Shown here one piece after another: positions 1 to 6,614 of a stretch of DNA of 11,606 nucleotides (positions are counted from its first letter, which is position 1; each line of letters opens with the position of its first letter). The stretch comes from Pseudomonadota bacterium (GTDB lineage Bacteria > Pseudomonadota > Alphaproteobacteria > Rhizobiales > Beijerinckiaceae). The translations under genes and the position numbers were made by a program. The notes under the pieces are model-generated. The model saw only the letters and a program-made list of their open reading frames with translations. It did no database searches and was not told where the DNA came from. The stretch is from the NCBI GenBank assembly GCA_023393655.1, contig JAEWKP010000422.1:1-11606 (forward strand), written 5' to 3'.

Positions 1-1356
1 CACGCCCGCCGCCATGGCATGGCCGCCGCCCTTGACCGCATGCCCGGCCTCGACGGCGGCGCGCACGGCGCGGCCGAGATCGACGCCCGCGACCGAGCGG
101 CCGGAGCCGGTCGCCCCACCCTCCCCGTTGAGCGCCAGCGCGAAAGCCGGGCGGCGGAAGCGCTCCTTCAATCGGGCGGCGACGAGGCCGACGATGCCGG
201 GATGCCAGGCGGCGCTGCCGGCGAGCAGCACCGGCATCTCGGCCATGCCGGCAAGCTCGTGCTCCGCCTGCGAGACCGCCTCCAGCACCGCGAGACGCTC
301 GATCTCCTGGCGCTCCTGGTTCAGGCGGTTGAGCTCGGTCGCGATGGTCCGTGCCTCGACCTCGTCCTCGGTCAGGAGCAGGCGCGCACCGAGCGCGGCA
401 TCGCCGATGCGGCCGCCCGCATTGATGCGCGGGCCGAGCAGGAAGCCGAGATGCCAGGGCTGGATCGGCCCGTCGAGGCCGGAAACGTCCATCAATGCCG
501 CGAGGCCCGGCCGGGCGCGGCTGCGCATCATGGCCAGCCCCTGCCGGACGAAGGCGCGATTGAGGCCCTGCAGCGGTACGACATCCGCGACGGTCGCCAG
601 GGCGACGAGATCGAGTGCCGCCAGCAAGTCGGGTTCGCCGCCGCGCGCCGCCCAATGGCTCTGCCGCCGCAGCGCCCGGCTGGTCGCGACCAGCGCGAGG
701 AAGACGACGCCGGCCGCGCAGAGATGGCCGAGGCCGGAGAGATCGTCCTGCCGGTTGGGATTGACCAGCGCCTCGACCGCGGGAAGCCGCTCGGGCGCCT
801 GATGGTGGTCGAGCACGACGACATCGAGCCCGAGCCGGCGCGCCTCGGCGAGCGGCTCCTCACTAGTGGTGCCGCAATCGACCGTGACGAGCAGGGTCGC
901 GCCCTCGCCCGCCAGCATGCGGATCGCCTCGCTGTTGGGGCCGTAGCCCTCGATCAGGCGATCGGGGATATGGATACGCGGGCGGGCGCCGGCCTGGGTC
1001 AGGAAGCCCGCCAGCAGCGCCGAGGAACAGGCGCCGTCGACATCGTAATCGCCGAAGATCGCGACGCGCTCGCCCCTTATGCCCGCCTGTGCCAGCCGGG
1101 CGGCAGCGGCCTCCATGTCGATGAGGACCGCGGGATCGGGCAGGACGTCGCGCAGCTTCGGCTCGAGGAAGCGGGCGGCCTCACCGGGCTCGACGCCGCG
1201 CGCGGCAAGCAGGCGGGCGAGGATATCCGGCAAGCCCTGCAACTGGCTCAGCGCCTCGGCGCGGCCGAGGCCGGCGATGTCAAGCCGGTCGCGCCAGGGG
1301 CGGCCGAGCACCGAACGGGTCACGCCGAGAAAGGCACGGGGCGGCATCAGACTCAT
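1..1356 (-). CDS. recJ: Single-stranded-DNA-specific exonuclease RecJ (3' end of gene outside window)
   Basis: RecJ degrades single-stranded DNA 5' to 3' in the cytoplasm during recombinational repair (RecFOR pathway), mismatch repair and base-excision repair. The window holds the first 452 codons. The DHH-family phosphoesterase core is intact: GDYDVDG at about residues 102-108, VDCG at 159-162 and DHH at 183-185, which together supply the metal-binding aspartates and histidines, followed by RINAGGRIG, GSGRS and the DHHA1 motif GGGHAMAAG at about 443-451. The C-terminal OB-fold region expected in RecJ (usual length roughly 560-610 residues) lies beyond the left edge. This is truncation by the window, not a broken gene. 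The ATG at 1356 was chosen because homology-like sequence begins there; a second in-frame ATG is at 1347, and no strong Shine-Dalgarno sequence separates them. It is the last gene of the co-directional left block, 283 bp after glpX. Confidence 0.95.
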   Translation of the reverse strand, partial: MSLMPPRAFLGVTRSVLGRPWRDRLDIAGLGRAEALSQLQGLPDILARLLAARGVEPGEAARFLEPKLRDVLPDPAVLIDMEAAAARLAQAGIRGERVAIFGDYDVDGACSSALLAGFLTQAGARPRIHIPDRLIEGYGPNSEAIRMLAGEGATLLVTVDCGTTSEEPLAEARRLGLDVVVLDHHQAPERLPAVEALVNPNRQDDLSGLGHLCAAGVVFLALVATSRALRRQSHWAARGGEPDLLAALDLVALATVADVVPLQGLNRAFVRQGLAMMRSRARPGLAALMDVSGLDGPIQPWHLGFLLGPRINAGGRIGDAALGARLLLTEDEVEARTIATELNRLNQERQEIERLAVLEAVSQAEHELAGMAEMPVLLAGSAAWHPGIVGLVAARLKERFRRPAFALALNGEGGATGSGRSVAGVDLGRAVRAAVEAGHAVKGGGHAMAAGV

Positions 1357-1524
1357 GATGCATCCGGCGTCGCGCAAGCGGCCGGCGAGGTCAACCTGTG
1401 TCGGGACATGCCGGGCTGGAAAGCTGTGCCGATCACGGCACGGGACGCGCTCCCTCGGCGGCTGCATCTTCTCGGGCCGCGCCGCCCGGCGAGCGGTGGG
1501 GGCAATAGCATGACCAGTTCACAC

Positions 1525-1623
1525 GTCATCCCGGACAAGCCGCATTAGCGGCGCCGATCCGGGATCCATGCCTGAACCGTTCCGGAATGGATCCCGGGTC
1601 TCCCTTCGGTCGCCCGGGATGAC
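1525..1623. repeat. Nested palindromic intergenic repeat, 99 bp
   Basis: The element lies between glpX and recJ. The outer arms GTCATCCCGG (1525-1534) and CCGGGATGAC (1614-1623) are perfect 10-bp inverted repeats. Inside are 14-bp arms at 1556-1569 and 1587-1600 (around the sequence GGGATCCAT) that match at 13 of 14 positions. It can fold as a long interrupted hairpin. It looks like a dispersed intergenic repeat of the kind common in Hyphomicrobiales, and its left edge (GTCATCCCGGACAAGC) resembles the hairpin at 4685-4721. It could reduce read-through from glpX into recJ, but there is no T-tract, so a terminator call is not made. Confidence 0.75.
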
Positions 1624-1639
1624 CGCGTGAGGAAAGCGC

Positions 1640-2638
1640 TCAATCGAGCTGGAACTTCGAGAACTCGCGGTGCTCGCCATAGATGCGGCGAACCGTGCCG
1701 GTGATCGAGCGATAGACCAGCGTCTCGGTCTCGATGAAATCCTTGCCGAAGCGGACGCCCGACACCATGCCGCCATCGGTGACGCCGGTGGCGCAGACGA
1801 TGACGTCGCCCGAAGCCATTTCCGACATGTCGTATTTCTTGTTCGGATCGAGCACGCCCATGCCGTGCGCACGCACGCGCTTCTCCTCGGTGTCGAGGAT
1901 GAGGCGACCCTGCATCTGGCCGCCGACGCAGCGCAAGGCAGCCGCCGCAAGCACGCCTTCCGGCGCGCCGCCGATGCCGAGATAGAGGTCGATGCCGGTC
2001 TTCTCGGGCTGGGTGCAGAAGATCACGCCGGCGACGTCGCCATCGGTGATCAGGCGGATCGAGCAGCCGGTCTTGCGGACCTCCTCGATCAGCTTGGCAT
2101 GGCGCGGGCGGTCCATGATCAGCGTCGAGATCTCGTTCGGCTTGACGCCCTTGGCCTTGGCCAGCGCGTTGATGTTGTCGGCCGGAGAGGCGTCGAGGTC
2201 GATCACGCCCTTGGCGTAGCCTGGGCCGCAAGCGATCTTGTCCATGTAGACGTCGGGGGCATAGAGCAGGCTGCCGGCGCCGGCCATCGCCATCACGGCG
2301 ATCGAGCCCGGCATGTCCTTGGCGCAGAGCGTGGTGCCTTCGAGCGGGTCGACCGCGATATGCACCTTCGGGCCCTGCTTGTTGCCGACCTTCTCGCCGA
2401 TGAAGAGCATCGGCGCCTCGTCGCGCTCGCCCTCGCCGATGACGATCTCGCCGTCGATCGGCAGGCGGTTCAGCTCGCGGCGCATCGCATCGACCGCGGC
2501 CTGGTCGGCCGCCTTCTCGTTGCCGTGGCCACGCAGGCGGGCCGCCGCGACAGCAGCGCGCTCGGTGACGCGGACAAGTTCCATCGAGAGATAGCGCTCG
2601 ATGATCTGGTCGGGGGAGATGCGGAGATCGACGGACAT
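1640..2638 (-). CDS. glpX: Class II fructose-1,6-bisphosphatase (GlpX)
   Basis: GlpX hydrolyses fructose-1,6-bisphosphate to fructose-6-phosphate plus phosphate in cytosolic gluconeogenesis; in some autotrophic bacteria class II enzymes also act in the Calvin cycle. The 332-residue length is normal for the family. Visible hallmarks are GEGERDEAPMLFIGE (about 68-82) and DPLEGTT (97-103), carrying the acidic metal ligands, then DGDVAG (199-204) and the substrate-binding GGAPEGVLAA (223-232). The ATG at 2638 is supported by AAGGGGA at 2648-2654, nine bases upstream. The gene lies 107 bp after hom on the same strand, with a palindromic repeat in between, and 283 bp before recJ. Sedoheptulose-1,7-bisphosphatase activity is possible for class II enzymes and cannot be excluded from sequence. 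No Calvin-cycle genes are in view. Confidence 0.96.
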   Translation of the reverse strand: MSVDLRISPDQIIERYLSMELVRVTERAAVAAARLRGHGNEKAADQAAVDAMRRELNRLPIDGEIVIGEGERDEAPMLFIGEKVGNKQGPKVHIAVDPLEGTTLCAKDMPGSIAVMAMAGAGSLLYAPDVYMDKIACGPGYAKGVIDLDASPADNINALAKAKGVKPNEISTLIMDRPRHAKLIEEVRKTGCSIRLITDGDVAGVIFCTQPEKTGIDLYLGIGGAPEGVLAAAALRCVGGQMQGRLILDTEEKRVRAHGMGVLDPNKKYDMSEMASGDVIVCATGVTDGGMVSGVRFGKDFIETETLVYRSITGTVRRIYGEHREFSKFQLD

Positions 2639-2696
2639 GAAATTTAGTCCCCTTGCAATGAGTTTGGCAGGTATGGCCGCAAGAGCCGGATAGGTC

Positions 2697-2747
2697 AGAG
2701 CAGGATTAGCGCGAAAAACCGGTTCCCACTTTTTCGCATCCTGCTCT
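2697..2747. repeat. Dispersed hairpin repeat overlapping the hom stop codon
   Basis: Perfect 10-bp outer arms AGAGCAGGAT (2697-2706) and ATCCTGCTCT (2738-2747) enclose perfect 8-bp inner arms GCGAAAAA (2711-2718) and TTTTTCGC (2730-2737). The result is an 18-bp stem with a 4-base bulge on one side (2707-2710) and an 11-base loop. I recognise this as a type of short repeat found many times between genes in Hyphomicrobiales genomes; the copy number here is unknown. It sits directly after hom and shares two bases with its TAG stop codon (2746-2748), so it would lie in the mRNA just 3' of hom and could act as a transcript stabiliser or attenuator ahead of glpX. Confidence 0.85.
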
Positions 2748-4098
2748 AGGCTTGTTCCCGCTCTATGCGGATGACTTGCGGCGGTTCCGCGACATGGCCA
2801 TCGGCCGTGACCTTTTCGAGCGCATCGCGGATGGCGGATTCGCTCGTGGCATAGGTGATGAGCACGACCGGAACCGGCGCGCCGGAGCGGCCGCCGGGAT
2901 CGCGCGTCGCGGCCTCTGGCGAGCGGCGCTGAACGATGCTTTCCAGCGAGATGTCGGCCTCGGCCATGCGGGTCGCGATCGCCGCGGCGGCGCCGGGACG
3001 ATCGGCCACGGCGAGACGGACATAATAGCCGCCCTCATGACGCTGCATCGGGGCGCGCTTCGGCTCTTCCAGGCGCGCGATCGGCAGGCCGAAGGGCAGG
3101 CCGGCGGTGCCGCGCGCGACATCGGCAATGTCGGCGACGACGGCGGAGGCTGTCGGGTCGCCGCCGGCACCGGGGCCGACCAAGGTGACCTCGCGGACCG
3201 CATCGGCGTCGATCGAGACCGCGTTGAGCACGCCCATCACCTGCGCGATCGGGGAGGATTTCGGCACCATCGTCGGGTGCACGCGCTGCTCGATACCGGT
3301 CTTGGTCCGCTCGGCCACGCCGAGCAGCTTGATGCGGTAGCCGAGATCGTCGGCCATCTTCAGGTCGAGCGGCGTGATCGCCGAAATCCCTTCAACATGA
3401 ATCGCTTCGGCGTCGATCTTCGTACCGAAGGCGAGGCTGGTCAGGATCGCCAGCTTATGGGCGGTGTCGAAGCCCTCGACGTCGAAGGTCGGGTCGGCTT
3501 CGGCATAGCCGAGGCGCTGCGCGTCCTTCAGGCAGGCCTCGAAGGTCAGGCCTTCCTGCTCCATCCGGGAGAGGATGTAGTTGCAGGTGCCGTTGAGGAT
3601 GCCGGAGATGCGGCTGACATTGTTGCCGGCCAGCGCCTCGCGCAGCGTCTTCACGACAGGAATGCCGCCGGCCGAGGAGGCCTCGAAGGCGAGCGCCACG
3701 CCCTTGCTCTCAGCCAGGTCGGCAAGCGCAACGCCATGGGCCGCGAGCAGCGCCTTGTTGGCGGTGACGACATGCTTGCCGGCAGACAGGGCTGCCTCGA
3801 CCGCTGTCTTGGCCGGGCCGTCCGAGCCGCCAATCAGTTCGACGAAGCAGTCGATCTCCCCCGAATTCGCCAGCGCGACCGGATCGTCGAACCAGGCGAG
3901 CCCGCCGAGATCGATGCCGCGGTCGCGATTGCGGTCGCGCGCCGAGACGGCGGTCACCCGGATTGCGCGGCCGCAGCGCGCCGCAAGCGCATTTTCCTGC
4001 CGGCGCAGGATGCGCAAGGTGGAAGCGCCGACCGTGCCGAGGCCGGCAAGTCCGATGCGCAAGGGCTGGGAGGCAGGCGAAAGAGGCACGCTGGTCAT
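2746..4098 (-). CDS. hom: Homoserine dehydrogenase with C-terminal ACT domain
   Basis: The enzyme reduces aspartate-4-semialdehyde to homoserine with NAD(P)H, the committed step toward threonine, methionine and isoleucine, in the cytoplasm. At 450 residues it is a monofunctional enzyme without a fused aspartokinase. The order is a Rossmann NAD(P)-binding part with GLGTVG (19-24) and TANK (112-115), then the catalytic domain with GGIPVVKTLREAL (144-156), SGILNGTCNYIL (165-176), the acidic GYAEADP segment (E200) and D211/K215 in the FDTAHKLAIL segment, and an ACT domain from about residue 358 (YYVRLAVADRPGAAAAI). The ACT domain usually mediates feedback inhibition by threonine. The ATG at 4098 has only a weak upstream purine stretch but precedes the Rossmann fold by the usual distance. 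The gene follows the small anchored protein by 71 bp. Its TAG stop runs into a palindromic repeat. Confidence 0.96.
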   Translation of the reverse strand: MTSVPLSPASQPLRIGLAGLGTVGASTLRILRRQENALAARCGRAIRVTAVSARDRNRDRGIDLGGLAWFDDPVALANSGEIDCFVELIGGSDGPAKTAVEAALSAGKHVVTANKALLAAHGVALADLAESKGVALAFEASSAGGIPVVKTLREALAGNNVSRISGILNGTCNYILSRMEQEGLTFEACLKDAQRLGYAEADPTFDVEGFDTAHKLAILTSLAFGTKIDAEAIHVEGISAITPLDLKMADDLGYRIKLLGVAERTKTGIEQRVHPTMVPKSSPIAQVMGVLNAVSIDADAVREVTLVGPGAGGDPTASAVVADIADVARGTAGLPFGLPIARLEEPKRAPMQRHEGGYYVRLAVADRPGAAAAIATRMAEADISLESIVQRRSPEAATRDPGGRSGAPVPVVLITYATSESAIRDALEKVTADGHVAEPPQVIRIEREQA

Positions 4099-4169
4099 TC
4101 GCGCGGGGTCGCATGAGGCGCGGCGGGAGTCAACGAGGAAGCCGCTCCTCACCGCAGCGGGACGGTATT

Positions 4170-4601
4170 TCAACCGAAATGGCAGACGACCTCGGCGGCG
4201 ACGCGCTTCACCTTGCCGTCCTCGAAACCGAGATAGATGCGCAGCAGGTTGGTGCCGAAGGCCGTCGCCTTGATGGTGTGCAGCGCCTCGATCGTCGTCC
4301 CTGCGGACACCGTGCTGTTCTCGACCGCGGGGGTCCAGAACCAAGGCTTGGGCGGGTCGATCGTCACTTCGGAGAGAACGCGCTCGGCGTCGGCCCGGCC
4401 GGTGCCGACCGGGATGTAGCGGGTGACGATCTCGGTCGCGTCGCGGGCGCATTCGCGGCCATTGGTCACCGCGAGCACGTCCGAAACCAGGGCCGAGCGC
4501 GTCTGCGGGATGCGCCCCCGGGAATAGTCATAGGTCGCAACGAAGCAGACCAGCGCGAAGACGGCGAGAGCGACGCCGAGCAGGCGGCCTTTTCGTGACA
4601 T
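4170..4601 (-). CDS. Small membrane-anchored protein of unknown function
   Basis: This 143-residue protein is not one I recognise. A basic N-terminus (MSRKGR) is followed by one hydrophobic segment at about residues 7-23 (LLGVALAVFALVCFVA), so it is probably a membrane-anchored or exported protein with its soluble part outside the cytoplasm. There is no lipobox. The mature part contains two cysteines (about residues 51 and 140), which could form a disulphide if exported. The composition and lack of stops fit a real gene rather than a shadow. The start at 4601 places the hydrophobic segment at the N-terminus. Alternative in-frame ATGs at 4643 (preceded by GGGAAC) and 4658 would add 14-19 residues and run through a 10-bp hairpin, so they are less attractive. 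The gene lies between the aminotransferase and hom in the same direction, but nothing in it points to amino-acid metabolism. Confidence 0.75.
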   Translation of the reverse strand: MSRKGRLLGVALAVFALVCFVATYDYSRGRIPQTRSALVSDVLAVTNGRECARDATEIVTRYIPVGTGRADAERVLSEVTIDPPKPWFWTPAVENSTVSAGTTIEALHTIKATAFGTNLLRIYLGFEDGKVKRVAAEVVCHFG

Positions 4602-4618
4602 GGAAACGAGCCCCGAGC

Positions 4619-4646
4619 GCGATGCGGAGCGATCCGTCCGCATCGC
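4619..4646. repeat. 10-bp inverted repeat just upstream of the small anchored protein
   Basis: GCGATGCGGA (4619-4628) and TCCGCATCGC (4637-4646) are perfect inverted repeats with an 8-base loop. The hairpin would fold in the leader of the transcript of the gene starting at 4601, about 18 bases before the start codon. It could affect translation of that gene, or be an unrelated repeat. Confidence 0.6.
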
Positions 4647-4684
4647 ATCGGTTCCCATGTTTTGCGGGCGCGGTCCAGAGCCCT

Positions 4685-4721
4685 GGCCGTCATTCTCGGG
4701 ACAAGCCCGGGCATGACGGCC
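4685..4721. repeat. Palindromic intergenic repeat after the aminotransferase gene
   Basis: GGCCGTCAT (4685-4693) and ATGACGGCC (4713-4721) are perfect 9-bp arms. After one mismatch the pairing continues through CTCGGG against CCCGGG (with one G-T pair) to a 5-base ACAAG loop. The core, GTCAT, a C/G-rich stretch and GGACAAGC, resembles the left edge of the element at 1525-1623, so both may belong to one repeat family. It begins 12 bases after the aminotransferase stop codon. There is no T-tract, so it is more likely an mRNA-end or attenuating hairpin than a classical terminator. Confidence 0.75.
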
Positions 4722-4732
4722 TGGAGAGTGCC

Positions 4733-5953
4733 CTACCCCGCCTTCGGCATCTGGATGACGTTGTGCAGGGTCGTGTCGGCGCCCTTGAGGAAGCGGCCGA
4801 TATTGCGCGCCGCCTGGCGGATACGGTGCTCGTTCTCGACGATGGCGATGCGGACATAGTCGTCGCCATGCTCGCCGAAGCCGATGCCCGGCGCGACCGC
4901 GACCTCGGCCTTCTCGATCAGGAGCTTGGAGAATTCGAGCGAGCCGAGATGGCGGAACTTCTCGGGGATCGCGACCCAGGCAAACATGGAGGCCTGCGGC
5001 GCCGGAAATTCCCAGCCGGCCTTGCCGAAGCTCTCGACCAGCGCGTCGCGGCGCTTGCGATAGATCTCGCGCATCTCGCGGATGCAGTCGTCCGGGCCGT
5101 TGAGCGCGGCGGCGGCCGCGACCTGGATCGGCGTATAGGCGCCGTAGTCGAGATAGGATTTCACCCGCGCCAGCGCCGCCAGCAGGCGTTCGTTGCCGAC
5201 GGCGAAGCCCATGCGCCAACCGGCCATCGAGAAGGTCTTGGACATCGAGGTGAACTCGACCGCGACGTCGATCGCGCCCGGCACCTGCAGCATCGAGGGC
5301 GGCGGGTTGTTCTCGTCGAAATAGACCTCTGCATAGGCAAGGTCGGAGAGCAGGATCAGCTCATGCTTCTTCGCGAAGGCGACGAGGTCGCGGTAGAAAT
5401 CAAGCGAGGCGACATAGGCCGTCGGATTGGCCGGGTAGCAGGTGACGAGCGCGATCGGCTTCGGCACCGAATGCATCATCGCCCGCTCCAGCGCCGGGAA
5501 CATCGCTGGCGTCGGCTCGGCCGGGACGGAGCGAATCACGCCGCCCGCCATCAGGAAGCCGAAGGCGTGGATCGGATAGCTCGGGTTCGGCACCAGCACG
5601 ACATCGCCCGGCCCGGTGATGGCCTGCGCCATGTTGGCGAAGCCTTCCTTCGAGCCCAGCGTCGCGACGACCTGCGTGTCGGGGTTGAGCTTCACGCCGA
5701 AGCGGCGCTCATAATAATTCGCCTGCGCGCGGCGCAGGCCCCCGATGCCCTTCGAAGCGGAATAGCGATCGGTACGCGGCTTGCCCGCCGTCTCGACCAG
5801 CTTCTCGATGACGTGCTTCGGCGCCGGCAGGTCGGGATTGCCCATGCCGAGATCGATGATGTCGACGCCCTTGGCGCGCTCGGCAGCCTTGATCTTGTTG
5901 ACCTGTTCGAAAACGTAGGGCGGCAGGCGCTTGATACGGTGGAAATCGGTCAT
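4733..5953 (-). CDS. PLP-dependent aminotransferase, AlaC / LL-diaminopimelate aminotransferase type
   Basis: This is a cytosolic fold-type I aminotransferase of class I/II, 406 residues, the usual length. The PLP-binding lysine is K239 in SMSKTFSMAGWRMGF. Other family residues are visible: GMGNPDLPAP near 36-45, YSASKGIGGLR near 64-74, the cofactor-contacting YPANPTA (N176), DLAYAEVYF (D204, Y207), and a C-terminal arginine in YVRIAIVEN that normally binds the substrate carboxylate. Relatives are annotated either as glutamate-pyruvate aminotransferase (AlaC) or as LL-diaminopimelate aminotransferase, and the sequence alone does not decide. Its position upstream of hom suggests a role in aspartate-family or alanine metabolism, which is inference. 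The ATG at 5953 has GAGGACC about 7-13 bases upstream. It is the first gene of the left block, so any promoter for the block should lie in 5954-6136. Confidence 0.9.
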   Translation of the reverse strand: MTDFHRIKRLPPYVFEQVNKIKAAERAKGVDIIDLGMGNPDLPAPKHVIEKLVETAGKPRTDRYSASKGIGGLRRAQANYYERRFGVKLNPDTQVVATLGSKEGFANMAQAITGPGDVVLVPNPSYPIHAFGFLMAGGVIRSVPAEPTPAMFPALERAMMHSVPKPIALVTCYPANPTAYVASLDFYRDLVAFAKKHELILLSDLAYAEVYFDENNPPPSMLQVPGAIDVAVEFTSMSKTFSMAGWRMGFAVGNERLLAALARVKSYLDYGAYTPIQVAAAAALNGPDDCIREMREIYRKRRDALVESFGKAGWEFPAPQASMFAWVAIPEKFRHLGSLEFSKLLIEKAEVAVAPGIGFGEHGDDYVRIAIVENEHRIRQAARNIGRFLKGADTTLHNVIQMPKAG

Positions 5954-6136
5954 CTCGATCAGGTCCTCGGCCGCCCAGGAGCGGTGTCATGATTTCGCGC
6001 GGGTTACATCCTTGCGCCGAGGGTGCTTACCATCGCATCTTTCGTCATGACAGGGCCAATGACGCAATATTATGCGATTCATGGCACGGAGAAGTAAGTC
6101 GGCAGCCGTACCATCCTGCCTGGAACGGGCTTATCC
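5954..6136. other. Intergenic region upstream of the aminotransferase gene
   Basis: These 183 bp separate two minus-strand genes, the lipoprotein (stop at 6137) and the aminotransferase (start at 5953). The stretch around 6060-6090 is more AT-rich than its surroundings (GACGCAATATTATGCG), which is where a promoter for the left block might lie, but I see no convincing -35/-10 pair, no terminator with a T-tract, and no credible small gene. Confidence 0.4.
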
Positions 6137-6499
6137 TCAGTTCTGCGGGATCTTCGCCGGCTCCGGCGGCGGCGTCGCGCCCAGCGCCTTGGCCGTGTTG
6201 CCAGCCGCTTCGTTGGCCTTCTGCTTCGCGTCCAGCCCGGCTTCGATCTTCTTGTAGTCCTCGACCGGCTTGCGCGGAGCCGCACGGGTCACGCTCGACC
6301 CGATGGGAATGTATTCGAGATCGGCCGGGCGGGCTTCCCGTACGAAAGTCTTCGATTGCTGCGGCGTCGTCGCCAGGCCGGCGGCCTCCGCGACCCCCTT
6401 GAAGCCTTCGTCGCTGCCGCAACCGGCGAGCGCCGTGCCGACCACGACCAACGCCGCCGGCATCAGGAGCAGCTTTTTCGCGGAGATTTCAGTCGGCAT
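6137..6499 (-). CDS. Small predicted lipoprotein, function unknown
   Basis: A 120-residue protein with a lipoprotein signal peptide: a basic start (MPTEISAKK), a hydrophobic stretch (LLLMPAALVVVGTA) and the lipobox ALAGC, with the lipidated cysteine at residue 27. It should be cleaved by signal peptidase II and anchored in an envelope membrane. The residue after the cysteine is glycine, so no inner-membrane retention signal is apparent. The mature part is short, with an Ala/Lys/Glu-rich, probably helical stretch (about 79-107) and a proline-rich tail (PPPEPAKIPQN). I do not recognise a domain. The start at 6499 was chosen because it gives a normal signal peptide; an ATG at 6565 would place 22 polar residues before it. 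The gene diverges from phaC across 115 bp. No link to PHA metabolism is shown beyond that position. Confidence 0.8.
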   Translation of the reverse strand: MPTEISAKKLLLMPAALVVVGTALAGCGSDEGFKGVAEAAGLATTPQQSKTFVREARPADLEYIPIGSSVTRAAPRKPVEDYKKIEAGLDAKQKANEAAGNTAKALGATPPPEPAKIPQN

Positions 6500-6524
6500 C
6501 GGGTCATCCAGCGGTTGTCGATTT

Positions 6525-6538
6525 TGCTTGGTAAAGCA
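6525..6538. promoter_or_regulatory. Dyad TGCTT-N4-AAGCA in the lipoprotein/phaC divergent region
   Basis: TGCTT (6525-6529) and AAGCA (6534-6538) form a perfect 5-bp dyad around GGTA. TGC...GCA half-sites are known for the PHA regulator PhaR in some alphaproteobacteria, so this is a candidate PhaR-type site upstream of phaC. The match is to the outer TGC/GCA only, and no phaR gene is in the window, so this is speculative. Confidence 0.3.
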
Positions 6539-6548
6539 CAGCGGCTGC

Positions 6549-6562
6549 GTCCTTAATAGGAC
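6549..6562. promoter_or_regulatory. Dyad GTCCT-N4-AGGAC upstream of phaC
   Basis: GTCCT (6549-6553) and AGGAC (6558-6562) form a 5-bp dyad around TAAT, 52 bases before the phaC start codon and within the shared divergent region. It could be an operator for either gene. Short dyads occur by chance, so confidence is low. Confidence 0.25.
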
Positions 6563-6614
6563 CAAAATGGAGCGCCATGCGCTATCCTATAACGACAGGG
6601 GAAAAGGGCGAGAC

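Noticed and set aside
1426..1441. GTGCCG-ATCA-CGGCAC dyad upstream of recJ
   Set aside because: A 6-bp dyad in such GC-rich DNA is expected by chance, and nothing else supports regulation there.
19..1548. Long plus-strand open frame (about 509 codons) opposite recJ
   Set aside because: It has Arg/Ala/Asp/Gly-rich, low-complexity composition and no recognisable motifs, and it is the mirror of the recJ frame in GC-rich DNA. RecJ on the minus strand has complete motifs.
1670..2647. Plus-strand open frame opposite glpX
   Set aside because: Its composition is that of a reverse-strand shadow, it has no family signature, and GlpX motifs on the other strand are clear.
2752..4116. Plus-strand open frame (about 454 codons) opposite hom
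   Set aside because: This is a shadow frame with biased composition. The minus strand encodes an intact homoserine dehydrogenase.
4595..5992. Plus-strand open frame (about 465 codons) opposite the aminotransferase
   Set aside because: It is an Arg/Asp/Leu-rich shadow of a well-supported gene, without motifs.
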